Below are positions 44,201-56,515 of a DNA stretch of 64,000 nt, one piece after another. Source of the stretch: Polytrichum commune. Taxonomy: Eukaryota > Streptophyta > Polytrichopsida > Polytrichales > Polytrichaceae. Made by a program: the position numbers and the translations under genes. Position 1 is the stretch's first letter. Each line of letters begins with the position of its first letter. Location of the stretch: NCBI GenBank assembly GCA_950295325.1, contig OX485805.1, positions 29,871,501 to 29,935,500 on the forward strand, given 5' to 3'. The notes under the pieces are model-generated. The model saw only the letters and a program-made list of their open reading frames with translations, was not told the origin of the DNA and made no database searches.

Positions 44201-47125
44201 ATATTGCCAAAAATGTGTAATTTATTCTTGGTTGTGAGTTTCAATGTGTCCAGTTTGGCTCCAATTCATATGGGGTTTATGGGTGCAGATATACTCAAAC
44301 TTTCAGCTGTTTTCAAAGGCATTAGACCTATTTGAAGACAATGACAAAATTGCGGTGGGCTTCTTACACATTTGTTGATTGCTTTTCCATCTATAAACCA
44401 AACTGGATTGCTCATTTCCTTATACAAATATTTCTATGGTGTCTATTTTGAACGAGCAGAGAAGTTTTACCTAGTTTGGAATGTCTTTGAGCAGGTGATC
44501 CTGCATCGGCATCTCCTACGAACGACAGGAGCCGAAGTAGTGGACTTATTGTTGAAAACCCTGGTAAGGCATTTCATGTGAGAATATTTTGTCCTGTTAC
44601 ATTGGAATAGAGTCAACTAAGACTAATGTCTACTCAGATCAAATTTAAACACTAACATCTTTTGAATCGTGAATGCAGACAGAGGACGAAATTATTGAAA
44701 GAGATACGTTGGGAATCACTCCTGACATGTCAGAGACATTAAGTACCTCACAAAGACTTTCTGTGGTAAGCAACAAGACTTGACACTTGTAGAGCAACAA
44801 TGTGGCTTGAGCTGAGTGGTTCTTGTATAAACTTGTCTAGCTTATTTGAGTTATCCTTTAATTTTGAAGGTAATTTTTGTGGGACTTGGTGGTTTTGCAT
44901 ACCACACCTTCCATGTTTAAGTTTGCGGTGCATGCTTGAAAATAGTGTGGAGGTTTGAATGAATAACATTCTATGTTGGTTCATTGAGGGTCAAACCCAT
45001 TTTGGCATGCCAAGAGGTGCTGAAATGAGTTTGGCCCTCAATGGACCAAAATAGGATGCTCTTCATTCACATTCAAACACTACCTCTGAGCATGCACCAC
45101 AAGTGGAAAGAATTTATTGACATTGTAAACAAAACAACCACTGGAAAATCATTGAGGACCAACTCCTGATGAAAAGTCACATTAGGATAAATCTAATATC
45201 ATGGTAACTTTGATGTTGCTGTTAATGCAGGCTAAGAATCTGGCAGGACGTAACTTATCTGCAAAGGCTGTGGAGATGGTTGAGGCTTTGGAGGGAAAGG
45301 TATGACTTACCTTGAAAGTTGACCACCAATTACTGAATGTACTCCACTGACATACTTATGTGGTCTAAGCAGACTATCTTAGGCTCTTCTGGATAGTATG
45401 AATGTTAAAAATGTTGATTTTCCAACACTGTATCGAGATTGCATCTACCTAGTTGCAATTCGTGACATTTTTGGTGTGAAATCTGAGTGCAGAATGTGGA
45501 TTCTTTTGACTCGGTATTGGAAGCTGTTGTGACTGAGAGGTACTGCTTCTCTTTCCTAAACTGTGAGATGAAGCATTAAGAACTTGGTAGTGACATCAAA
45601 TACTTGCTAGTATTAATGAATGATTCAATGTACGTTATGCTTAGCTTGTGATATGTGTACCTAGTTGCTGAGTTGATATATTTCATATTTCTTCAGCTGT
45701 AGTGTGGGCAGAATTATTTGCAAGCTCTAAACCCTAAACAAATCTAAAAAGGTTTCTTGCTGTGTATCAGTGGCTTGAGGCTGAAAAAGCTTGATAAAAA
45801 GAGTGAAAGGGCTCTGTTGTTTTCTTACCGAAAGGTACCATGACTTTCCAGCAAGAGTTGGTATTTACAATGTTGAATAAGTATAGTAATTGAATTCCAG
45901 TGGGCTTATAAATTCCAGGTTGTCTGACATTCATAAATACAGTGTAAATGAGAAGGTCATATATACTGGAGAGAACCATCTGTTATATTAATTTCTATTG
46001 AAGTCTATATATAGTTAACAGTTGTGTGCCTGATTTTTGGCAGAGTTTGGCTTCACAAATTGAAGAGGAGACTGATTGTGTGGCCCTGCTACCTAAAGTT
46101 GTGGGCTTAATCTTTGTTCAGGTTATCCTCTTTGTGGATATTCCGGTTTGTGTGAAGAACAAACTTAGTGCTTAAGACTGTTAGTTTAAGAATTTTTACC
46201 CTCAATAATTTCTCTTGAGCATCATGTGCCATGGTGACTACATAATCATACCAAAATTCGCCTCAGAGTAGTTTGTGGTCTTGTTCAGGTCCATCATCGC
46301 GCTCTTCAGGCACCAGGCAGGGCTGTATCAGCAGCTATCACGCGCTTGAAGGTTCGCATTCTAATTTAAGTTCAATTTACCGACTGAAGAAAGCACACAA
46401 AAAAATTTGAAGTTAAATCTATGTCTGGCTGCAACCTTATGGTGTATGTGGGTGTTTTATGTGCACAGGGTTCAATAGCAGAGGAGCTATTTGAAACTTT
46501 GATGGAGTATCATAAGTTTACAGTCCAACTTTTGTCTGCACAGGCTGCTCCAAACTCTGAGGTACACACTGCATACCTTCAACGTTTTAAAGTCTGATGC
46601 TCGAAGCTCCAAGTTCCATATGGTTGAAATCTGAATTTAATATCTTGACATGACATAAACCATGTCTAAGATTTTCATTGAAAATATCCTTAAGCAATCT
46701 ACAGCAAGGTATTAGACAATGAAATTGTGTCCTAAAACTAACCTATGTACAACAGAGTTTGCAGGATTGAAAAGAATGCAATCATGTGTAGGAATTGTGG
46801 CTGAATTTCAACATACTAGATATTGCATAGAATTGTACTATGGATTACTTCATGTACTTGACCATATTTGCACCCTAAATCCAACTTACTCCTTTAACCA
46901 GAGAATCTCATTAGAAGGATGAAGATGACATTTTTATTTGTCTGATCTTCAAAGTGCCATCAGGGCTATTCTGACTGGCTGATCATTGTCTTGGAACAGG
47001 AAAGTGCAAATTCCCCAAGTGATGAAGCCACAAAAAGAACACAGTTGGAGAGCCTTATGCCCAATTTGAGATCAATTGTACTCTCGTCCTCTTTACCTGC
47101 TTCAACAGTTAATGATAACCAATAA
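38297..47125 (+). CDS. UFL1: E3 UFM1-protein ligase 1 (UFL1)
   Basis: Scaffold E3 that transfers the ubiquitin-like UFM1 to targets such as ER-bound ribosomes. There are 20 exons: 38297-38470, 38910-39221, 39552-39827, 40360-40407, 40583-40648, 40960-41063, 41650-41743, 41896-41952, 43038-43479, 44007-44158, 44289-44354, 44495-44563, 44679-44765, 45231-45299, 45493-45539, 45771-45834, 46044-46121, 46289-46351, 46469-46561, 47000-47125. They sum to 2487 nt, 828 aa, with all junctions in frame. Diagnostic blocks: SERNVVELVSKLQEI and LLHTVSGKEYITQ (residues ~25-58), LVQGEILSSGYWDAVAEEIN, GKLEGGQLYTPTFV, VILHRHLLRTTGAEVVDLLL, and ALQAPGRAVSAAI near the C terminus. Exon 9 encodes a Lys/Gly-rich, probably disordered, variable linker (residues ~380-500). 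Start 38297 fits the family; an in-frame start at 38273 would add eight residues. Introns 6, 9 and 13 contain family P MITEs and intron 8 a family A MITE. Confidence 0.93.
41156..41532. mobile_element. Palindromic MITE family P, copy 7 (UFL1 intron 6)
   Basis: TA|GAGTCATCCTCTAACTCAT at the left and AGGACAACTC|TA at the right. The segment near 41304-41327 (GGAGATCAACGTCCTGTTCC) is an exact copy of sequence at 40880 in the preceding UFL1 intron 5 and is not shared with other P copies. That suggests local gene conversion or template switching. Confidence 0.78.
42503..42979. mobile_element. Tourist-like MITE, family A copy 3 (UFL1 intron 8)
   Basis: The right end GAAGTGGCCC|TAA and the interior (CCACCAATGAGAG, CACCTCTTTGAGGTGG) match the family A elements at 837-2028. 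The left end GGGCCAATTTAC is diverged and preceded by CAA rather than TAA. A (GTT)n tract lies just upstream at about 42444-42476. Confidence 0.75.
43534..43866. mobile_element. Palindromic MITE family P, copy 8 (UFL1 intron 9)
   Basis: The left end is GAGTTATTTGTGAACTCAAT and the right end TTAAGAATGACTC|TA. The orientation is as copies 1 and 4. The centre is partly deleted around 43689. Confidence 0.75.
44848..45193. mobile_element. Palindromic MITE family P, copy 9 (UFL1 intron 13)
   Basis: The left end is GAGTTATCCTTTAATTTTG and the right end TAGGATAAATC|TA. It has a well-preserved centre, TGAGGGTCAAACCCATTTTG / GAAATGAGTTTGGCCCTCA. It lies 37 bp upstream of UFL1 exon 14. Confidence 0.78.
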
Positions 47126-48738
47126 CTTCAACCCCCCCGGTTGATACCACCCAGTATCACATGTGGACACGAAAACATCTGGAGGATCCTTGCTAAGGTA
47201 AGTGGGTCTAAAAAGGAAACTTTGCACCCACTTCTTTTAGGATATTAAACATGCAATCAGTACGAGATGATTAGCGAATACAATTTGAGGCCGTAACCAT
47301 TTTCCTCATAATTTTCTAAGCTCATATGAATATCTGTATCCTTATCAAGTTTATCTTTCTTCTTGAATGATCATATAGGTCCCCTTAATGATCTTGACCA
47401 TTCAACCCTAGATTGTTCAAAAAAATGTTCAGCGCGTTTTTCAATCTCTTTACACACATGATTCCTTTTTGGTGTCCATTCTTAGATCCACACCTAACCA
47501 CACATCACTCAAGCTTAGGTACCAATTAAGACAAGTAACCAATTTTGGAACTACTTACCTTATCTGTAGCATAAGGCCATCAAGAAGTTCTAGACTTTCT
47601 GAACAAAAAAAATCTCGCTAAGAGACTTGTAGGCCCAATAAATTATTCAAACAATACAAGAGTGTCTCGAAATTGAAACATGGATATATGATGAGGCAAC
47701 TGACCTGGATGTTGACTATTGGCAATTGCAGGAGATTGAAGTGACTTTTGTGGGAAGCCTTGGAGCAAGCATCCATTCTCCAGTATTCATCTGACCTGAG
47801 TAGAAAATATCAGAAAATTTGTTCTGTATGAAGTTCAAAGAGGTTGGTGTTATTTGAAACAGCGCATTCACTTAGATTGAGTCTCTATTGTCGTCACATT
47901 AATTGTGTAGTTTTTATTGATTGTGTCACTCTGTTCTCCTTGGTCACTCCTTCGTAATGTGTCCAATAGGCTAGTGAATGTCAGTGAATGAGATTGAAAT
48001 GGTAGAGGGCAACACACAGAAGCTCATATAGCATTTTAGTTTTAAATCCCAAGGTTTCTTGCAATTACAGAACCATCACACCAGCTCATGACAGTTAGTA
48101 AGGATTCTGACAGCACACCAAAATGCTCGCCCCTGTGTATGGAAATACACTTTAGAACCGCCTCCACTAAATATCAATACTAAATATAGCACTTAGGTTA
48201 ATCTGTTCACGTCATCTACACTTTGGATCTGATTCCTGCAACCACTTCAATTTGACACATCTTATGCAATTGTGATTCTCAAGTTCATGGTAAAGGATTT
48301 CCCCTGAGCCCACCAAGGTCTCAATTGGGAAAGCCTTGCACAACTTTGCCATGTACATGGGCAACTTTGTGGATCGTTCTAAGAATATGTGTATTACTCA
48401 TATCCCCAATTTGCTGACACATGGTATGAACAAAACACATATACATGCACCTCTTGAGAAGACCTGTATCAAGTAGTGCATTATGTAGTTTGGCAGGGCA
48501 TTACATTTCTAGGCTAGGCATTATGTTGTTTACCAGGGTATTGTGCAAACCAATCAAAATTATGAAAATTCAGCATGAATATACACATTCGGTAATGCAT
48601 GAGGGGGAGGGCATTATGGGGAACACGAGGACTTATGTGTTCAGCCATCACCCCATACATTGCCCTATTCCGCAGAATGCACTCCCCTTCATGCATTACC
48701 AATTACAATTAGAATAGCCTTGCAACTCAAGAATGAGG
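47126..48738. other. UFL1 3' flank and gene-free stretch
   Basis: The UFL1 3'UTR presumably occupies the first few hundred bases; no clear polyadenylation signal stands out. A partial palindrome at about 48470-48700 shows repeated GGCATTA/TAATGC and AGTGCATTATG motifs with opposed arms (TGCATGAGGGGGAGGGCATT against GAATGCACTCCCCTTCATGC). It looks like a small foldback repeat. No gene is seen. Confidence 0.4.
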
Positions 48739-51011
48739 CAAGGTAGACTTGCTTAATTGGGTTATTGACCTTAATCAAAAGCCTATATTTTGAGTGGTAC
48801 GTGGTTAGGTATAGCTCCAAGAACGGATACCAAAAAGATGAGTTTGAAAGAGATTGGATTGCATGCTCAAAATATGACAACCATTCTACGCTCAATAGAA
48901 GTCAACATAATTAGGGAGGGGGGGACCTATATGATCGCTTGATTAGCAAGAGAATCCCCACTTTAATAATCAAAGGCTCCACCATGCTCCACCCAACCAT
49001 TGACGGCTAGGGCGAACCAACCCATACACTGGTTCCTTGGAGGCAAGGGTTTAGGCATCCAACAAGGAACAAGTGTATGGGTTAGTTTGCCCAAATCACC
49101 ATTGACAATGCTATTGTATGTGATTTACGTAGTAGAAACAAAAACCAAATAATATTGGTGTATTTATTTAGAAATTGTGATTTGAATTGGCAAATATTTA
49201 TTTGGATATTGAGACTGTTTATAAGTTAATTATTTTAATATCAGCATGTATCATGGTGGGGTGGGGCCGGGGTAGTGAAAGTTGTCTCCTACATGGTCAC
49301 TTTGGAGAGTCATATTCATTAAAATAATATATTATCATTTTTGGGGTATATACTATATGAACTCCAATGAAAGAATTTAGGGGCGAAACAACCGTATAAA
49401 AGTGTTGGGGTTCCAAATCAATTCAAAGATGTATTATAAAATGTACCTTAATTTCAAAGCTTGCTTTGTAGTGAGCATACAAAAGAAAGTTGTACAAAGT
49501 GAATTTTAAACTACATCCATACAACTGGAACTAGCACATCATCATTATTTTTCATCAAATATTTTTAGAAAGATTTGATTGCATATAAAAATACACATAT
49601 ATTAAAATACATTAATTAGTATTTTAAGATGGGTGATAGTTATTGCCTTGCAAACCCTTCTCTCTCTCTCTCTCTCTCTGCACCTTCAATCTTGTTCACA
49701 ACCGACTTATGCTAAAATCGAAGGAAAAAAGAAGTTACTACATATTGAGCTTCGACCTCCAAAATTATTCAGATATCATTTACAACACAATATAGGGATG
49801 GGGGGGCTTTTAATGAGTGTGAGACCAATGTCGGGTGGATGATGATAAGGGATACCAAAGTGAAAGATATATGGAATGTGGAAGTTGTTAAATTCAAATT
49901 AATTTCATGCTAATTGAGTCTAGAGAAGCATTTAAAGTTTGGCAACTATGACATTACAAGCATGCTTACATGAAATCAAGGATTATGCTCTATGATTGCC
50001 TAAGATAAAGATGTGAGTCTTTATATTATGTAGAAGCCTTGACTCTCAACTTAGGGACTTTGCATTGATTATGTGATTGCAATGTTACACATGCCCATTT
50101 ATGACATTGCTCTCAAATACTTCAACAACTCCATTGTGGTTCTTACATGTGCTCAAAAACATTGTGTGTTGGTCCAAGTGACTTCCCAATGATTACCCAT
50201 GCTCAAAAAAACTCCCAAAGGTTTATTTGCAACTATAACTACAAGACCATTTTGTATTGGTCCAAGTGAAACAAATCAAACCCAACCTGGTGCAAGCATA
50301 ATAAAGTGGACCCCTCTTGATCCCTACAAAGAGTTAAGTGAAAGTGATTCAAAACTATATGTACTGACTTTGAATTTTTTGAAAAAAAAATCATAAACAC
50401 TTTCATAACATATTGAATTACAAAACCAAGAAGTTTATGTTGACAAAAATTAAATTAAATATGTATACATATTTTAGAAGATGGTGACAATGGTATGCAA
50501 ATAGGTGATATTGAACAAAGTAATTGTCAAGTTTTTAAATACAATAAAACTAAATTAAATAGATAATTTCATGATGCCCTCAAGCTTATAATAAATTCAA
50601 GAAATATGAAAAAATGAGGTTCAAAATAATTAAGGTCACAAAATTTACATGCAACACCATATTTAGCCATTTTCTTTTGAACATTACTTTAATGATAAGC
50701 TTTGAAGATCACATGTTGATATTCTAAATTTGAGTTCTTAACACAACAATAGGACATTATGGGGGGGGGAAATCCAATATAAACAAAGTTTTCCTATTAG
50801 TTTTATGCATTTGACAAGAAAAACTATCATTTTAGTATACCAGAGCACTTTACTGATCCACTTTATCATGCTTGCAGCCCAATTCATGTGCAAATGAGCA
50901 ATTTATCTCCTCCTCTTCACTTTAATGCATCAACCCTAATCACGTGTTTCATATTCTAGGAGAAGTGGGGAAAAGGTAACCATTTAAGACCCATCTTACC
51001 TTAGCCTGGGC
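48739..51011. mobile_element. Candidate ~2.3-kb element whose ends match dispersed repeat family Q
   Basis: The left 230 bp and right ~65 bp correspond to the two ends of the compact repeat at 21370-21722, here about 2 kb apart. The ends read AAGGTAGACTTGCTTAA at the left and GACCCATCTTACCTT at the right, a rough inverted repeat. CTCAAGAATGAGG occurs just outside each end (48726-48738 and 51012-51024), either a 13-bp target duplication or part of the element. The A/T-rich interior has no recognisable transposase. It includes a hairpin (49011-49092), a (TC)n tract near 49660 and a G run near 50761. Confidence 0.4.
49011..49092. repeat. Short hairpin repeat
   Basis: GGCGAACCAACCCATACACT pairs with AGTGTATGGGTTAGTTTGCC across a ~45-bp loop. 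The arm sequence also occurs near 9577, so it belongs to a dispersed family. Confidence 0.6.
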
Positions 51012-51239
51012 CTCAAGAATGAGGTAAGAGGGCCGACTGCGCATTCATGCGAGTCTTGACAACGAAGTCCGCGGAAGACCGGGGACTTCGGGAGGGGGTC
51101 TCGGAACTGGGCTGGGGGTCTTCTTATCCCCTTCGTCTTCCCCCATGAGACCTTCCTTATCCGCAACAACATCGACAACACTGAGCGAGCTGGGAGCTCC
51201 AACTTCAATCCGGGTGTGAGTGAATTGCAGGCAAACCCT

Positions 51240-52657
51240 ATGGCGATGGCGACCGCCGCATCCTCCCTCGCGGGTATGCTCAAGGGCCTCTCCATCTCCG
51301 CCAGCTCCGCCTCCTCCTTCCTCGCCGGCGACTCCAAACTCAAAGTCTGCACCCCCGTCTCCTCTGGCAACAATGTCATCCGCCTGCTCACCATCGAGGC
51401 CGCGCACAAGAAGGGTTCCGGTAGTACGAAGAACGGCCGTGACTCCAAGCCTAAGATGCTTGGTGTCAAGATTTACGGTGACCAGAAGGCTCAGCCCGGT
51501 GCCATCATTATCCGCCAACGGGGTACCAAGGTATGGAGAATTGCGCGGATTTGAGCGTTCCTTGAGTAGAAGCCTGATTCTTGGAGTGAGTGTGTGTGCC
51601 ATTTGTGGAATTTGAGGCAGGACTGAATAGGTCTGGCTATAACGTTGTGTTGTTGCTGCTCTGTTTGTGCAGTTTCATCCCGGCAAGAATGTTGGCATAG
51701 GAAGGGACTACACCATCTACTCTTTAATTGACGGTTTAGTGAAATTCGAGAAGTTTGGAGCCGATAGGAAGAAGGTACCCTCTAATCATTCCTGTTTTTA
51801 TTATTTTTTGTCCTCTTTTTCCGAATTTGAATCTCACCTCTGGCTCTTTGTAAGCTACTCTGCGTTGTGCATTATCTACATTCCAGCTTTCGAGAACCGG
51901 CAGAATTGCACAATGGTGCCGTGTTGTTAAGAAATGCAACCAGAAATCTCTTCAACTTTAGTATCAGGATTCCGCAGATGTGAGGGAGGGTTTGCAAAAT
52001 CAACAAATTCGTAGAGGGCCGAACGTCCCATTCCAGGAGTGATGTGATCAGTTCCAGTGCCTGCGTGTTGCTGCTGCTTATGTGTCCGGGAATGCTATAC
52101 AACAGTTTCCTTAAGTATTCCCGTTACCACTAGACACTTACCAGAAACTCAGCACAATGATCTCCTGCCTGCAACAATTTGCTTGAGTCTTCCCGTTACC
52201 TCTAGAGATGTAGGTGTAACAAGGCTCCACTGTTGGGAAGTGATGAAGCCAGTGGGGGTGTGTATGTCTGAGAAGGTGCCTTCCTACATGCAGATAGATT
52301 GTTGTGGATGGTTCCTGGTCAAATGGCTGATCACCATTTGGCCAGCGCTGCTTGTGTGAGTTGTAAATTTTGATATACCGGGTACCCCTATCTGTAAGGG
52401 TTGTTTGAACATTGGTGCTTACAAGGATTATATATGTCCCGGAACCCTATCGGTGTTTGCAGATTAGTGTCTACCCCATCACAGAGGAGAAGGTGGAGAA
52501 CCCTAACAGTAGGCGTGTGAGGCGAAGGGAGTTCTACAGGGAGCGCCGCGAACGCCGAAAGGCTTACCTGGAAGGAGGGTCCAACATTTTTGAGCCAAGT
52601 CTGTCCATGGCTTCAGCTGAGCCCATTGAAGAGTCCGACGAAAAGGCTCTCTGCTAG
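51240..52657 (+). CDS. RPL27: Chloroplast 50S ribosomal protein L27 (bL27c)
   Basis: Plastid large-subunit protein near the peptidyl-transferase centre. The three exons 51240-51530, 51673-51774 and 52463-52657 give 588 nt, 195 aa. Residues 1 to about 55 are a Ser/Ala-rich chloroplast transit peptide ([20 protein letters not shown]). The mature protein begins near [19 protein letters not shown] and continues [20 protein letters not shown], then [18 protein letters not shown], all bL27 signatures. The C-terminal extension after residue 131 ([20 protein letters not shown]) is the basic plant-specific tail. The start 51240 was chosen over the in-frame upstream frame because it gives a typical transit peptide; a second ATG follows at 51246. 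The CDS is much more GC-rich than its flanks. Confidence 0.95.
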
Positions 52658-55050
52658 ATAGGTAGTTTTAGTGCTGTAGCTAGCTCAGAAACCACCATTT
52701 GCTCTTTCCAAGATAAAGTCTTTTCTCTGTAAAGTTTCAAACCACAAGAATTCTTTATTTCACATACTGGCTGCATCTGCTTTAACATGTCATGAGTTGA
52801 GAGAATACCACCATGGCATCTCGGGTTTCCAGAGTTTAATGTTGAGTCAGAGTTTAATGTTGAGTCAGTGTTGATACACTGAGGGTTTAACGCCTTTTCA
52901 GCACTAACTCAACCTCCAGCTATTGATTGATTCTACATCAAATTTATTAATTCCACCTTTCAGGTCTTGCAACTATAAAGTAATTTTCCAGGCATTGTTG
53001 GCATCTGTTACGCTGTATTTTGTGTAGACACCATCACGGCCACAATATCTTGGCGTTTTTTTCCACAGACGCCAGATACTTTAACAAGTCCTTGCTTCCC
53101 AGCTTAAGTTTTTCCCAGACCACGCTTGAAGTTGCTCATGGGAAAATCTGTGATTTCTTATTGCCCATGGCATCATATCAATTGCCCATATGAGAATGCC
53201 CGTCATCACAGACATACATTGTCATCAAATTTATGACATTCAAAGTAATACTATCAAAATGACACCTTGGATGACCTCTGTACCAAGCCTCAGACCGCCA
53301 ACTATCATATCATACCGGATCAAATGTAGAGCGGCTGTGACTGTCAAAGGCAACTGCCAATTTTTATTGTTCAGGAACTGCAGATGATGATACAATAAAT
53401 GTGTATTTGGGCAGGTAATGCTACAATGTGCATTTGAGAAAAACCAGATCTAGGACAACGGACGATCTTGACATGGAGAGATTTAAATGAGGGGTTGATT
53501 GGGTGCCAGTGATACTAGTTGAGCTTGAAGCTTGTATAGGTATAACCATTATGGTGAGGATTAAGCGTTAACCAACAACCAGAAATGTATAGGGAAGTTT
53601 TTAACATCCTGTCATGAATTCCAGGGTCAGAGCCCACCTCCTGAAACTAACGCTACCTTGAAGCTTGGTAATACACAATCAAGGTTATAAAGAATGGGCT
53701 CCACTCACGTCAGTGTACAAAACATGTTGACCAAATCTTGAGGTCATTGAATCTTGTAAATAATGCAGTGGTTGATCCCAAATTACATGGATATGAAAAT
53801 ACCATAAACACCAGGTGACTAACAACGGCTTTGATTGCAAAATATCACAACTACCATGAATATGTTAGCATGGACAAGATGATAATTGCCTACAACAGCA
53901 AGTGGTGCAAAACCCAACAATCTATGAGAGACGAGCCTATAAGGCATGGAATCAGAGTTTGATGCTTACACAATTTTGTGTCCAAATTCTACTACAATAT
54001 GTATGTACATCTTGGAATTTTCCACTAAGCCTGGAATTTCTTTCTTTCTTCCTTTCTTTCTTTCTTCATTTATTTATTTGATTTTGTAATTTATTACTTT
54101 ATAAAAAAACACTTTGGAGTTGGATTATCTAGTGGTGAAGCACATGTGGGTTGGCTTTTACCACTTTGGATAAATATAATTAAATATAAGTAACATCGGG
54201 ATTTGGTTTATACACCGACATGAATGGGAGCATGTTCCCCTATATTGTGTTCATGTTTGACCAAGCGTTACCGTAAGGGTACTTCCTCCCTTTTGGAAGG
54301 TGGGCTCCTTAAGTTTCCAAGAAAGCGCGATATCTAACATCTAGGGGGGGGGGTCTACTGGGGTTTGTTTGTGGTTTAGCTTCCTTTTGTTTAATATTAG
54401 GTATGTGAGGTACTTAATGGCAATTTGGTGTAATTGTTTCATAAATGTTTTGATCTCATGTTTGGGTATTTTGAGTGTTTCTAAGTCTTTGATTGGTTGT
54501 TTGTGTATAGCCCCTCTAACTCCTACTGTGATGGTGATAAGAGGGTTTACTTGCTAACCAGCTATTCTAAGTGCTTGTATGAGTGGGACACTTTGGACAC
54601 ATGTGTGTGACGGACAAATGGTTTTATTTGCCACTCTTGTACTTGGACTTGTTGAAGATTAGGGTTTATGCCATGGGCACAATGAGATCCTACAAAAAGG
54701 GGTTTCTAATGTCGTTGAACCATCCAAACATACTCCCTTTTGTTACCCTAAATGTCAAAATACACTAGTCCAACATTATTTTGGCAATGCATGGGTTTGA
54801 GTGGCCGTGAATTTTCTTAGCACATGATGTCCCCCTATGGCTAGAGCTCAGGGAGGGCACTTAATGTAGTCCATCCAATACTATGTGGTGTACAAATGGG
54901 ATTAAAGAGTTTTGCTTATGCAGTACACATATGAGATGGTCATTGTTCATCTAATACCTTAGAATAAATATGGTAATATCATTGAGATGTTGGTGTACTT
55001 TGAGGCCCCCTAAGGTTTCTCACGAGAAACTTATTTCATCCATATATATA
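52658..55050. other. Gene-free stretch downstream of bL27c
   Basis: It contains the bL27c 3'UTR, a short direct repeat GTTGAGTCAGAGTTTAATGT / GTTGAGTCAGTGTTGATAC near 52842-52880, a pyrimidine (CTTT)n tract near 54040-54065 and a G run at 54344-54353. No coding sequence is recognised. Confidence 0.5.
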
Positions 55051-56515
55051 GGGGATCGCTATTTCCACACATTTTTTGGCTAGATTCACACCTTTTTGCT
55101 GGTTCGGTTGGCGTTGCACTGAGGCGCTACATATAAGATTCTTCATGGTGCATCCGGACCGTTGATCCACCAAGGCCCATCCAAGGGCCTCAATGATCCT
55201 AGGTGGCGGTGGGGTGGGGGGCGGGGGTGGTGCTTGCCACCAAGGCGGGGTGGGGCCGTGGGCCTCATGTCTTTTTTGGGGAGGCCGGATTTAGGGTGGT
55301 GTCGGGCCTAGTGGCTAGGCAGGCCCAGTGGCTAGGCCTACTTATTATATAACTAGTTGGTTACCCTTACTCTACTTACTAAATAACTAGTTGGTTACCC
55401 TTACTCTACTTACTAAATGACTAGTTGGTTACCCTTACTCTACTTACTAAATGACTAGTTGGTTACCCTCACTCTACTTACTAAATAACTAGTTAATTAG
55501 CCTTACTCTACTTACTAAATTACTAGTTGGTAGTCCATAGTGTCCATCTATGGTAGACGGGTCTTATCATGTGGCTTAGTTTCTTTAACGTTGGAACCCT
55601 AGATGGTTAGCAAATCCAAATCAAAATTTAGGAGCTCATATGAATATCTTAGTCATTATCAAAGTGAAGATTATGGTGTCAATAATGATCATATAGGTGT
55701 CCATACCTAACTTCAAGACTTGCACATATACCACTCAAATATACATGTCCAATTAAGAAGAGTGACCACGAAAGGCCCATATACATTTGTAAATAATTGT
55801 ATCCTACTTAGTGTCACCTACATTACATAATCTATGTATCATCCCTATTGTCAAGCAAATCGAATATATTCATCCAGAAATGTAGTGCCTCTAATGACAT
55901 TACCATTATGTTGTAATTCTATGCTATATGATTGTGGATAGTCTCCTTCCTTGCAATGGTTGTAACATGATAGCCTACCAAAATACCAAGTAAGGGTAAC
56001 CAACTAGTCATTTAGTAAGTAGAGTAAGGCTAATTAACTAGTTATTTAGTAAGTAGAGTAAGGCTAATTAACTAGTTATTTAGTAAGTAGAGTAAGGGTA
56101 ACCAACTAGTAATTTAGTAAGTAGAGTAAGGCTAATTAACTAGTTATTTAGTAAGTAGAGTAAGGGTAACCAACTAGTCATTTAGTAAGTAGAGTAAGGG
56201 TAACCAACTAGTTATATAATAAGTAGGCCTAGCCACTGGGCCCGCCTAGCCACTAGGCCCGACACCACCCTAAATCCGGCCTCCCCAAAAAAGACATGAG
56301 GCCCACGGCCCCACCCCGCCTTGGTGGCAAGCACCACCCCCGCCCCCCACCCCACCGCCACCTAGGATCATTGAGGCCCTTGGATGGGCCTTGGTGGATC
56401 AACGGTCTGGATGCACCATGAAGAATCTTATATGTAGCGCCTCAGTGCAACGCCAACCGAACCAGCAAAAAGGTGTGAATCTAGCCAAAAAAAAGGTGTG
56501 GAAATAGCGATCCCC
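55051..56515. mobile_element. 1.46-kb foldback transposon with 34-bp internal repeats
   Basis: The left arm (55051 to ~55530) and right arm (~55990-56515) are near-perfect reverse complements ending GGGGATCGCTATTTCCACAC. They flank a unique ~450-bp centre. The inner part of each arm is an array of 34-bp units (ACTAGTTGGTTACCCTTACT-type), about 5 copies at left (landmarks 55351, 55385, 55419, 55453, 55487) and about 7 at right. TATATATA lies at both flanks, compatible with an 8-bp duplication but ambiguous in an AT repeat. The centre encodes nothing recognisable. The G-rich termini resemble MULE or foldback elements. The high arm identity argues for recent formation. Confidence 0.85.

Noticed and set aside
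51045-51615. Two long frames overlapping bL27c exon 1 (185 aa minus, 131 aa plus)
   Set aside because: High GC keeps the other frames open; only the bL27c frame has conserved sequence and correct splice phases.
55351-56220. CRISPR-like array of 34-bp units
   Set aside because: The units abut without spacers and occur as inverted arrays in the arms of a foldback element.
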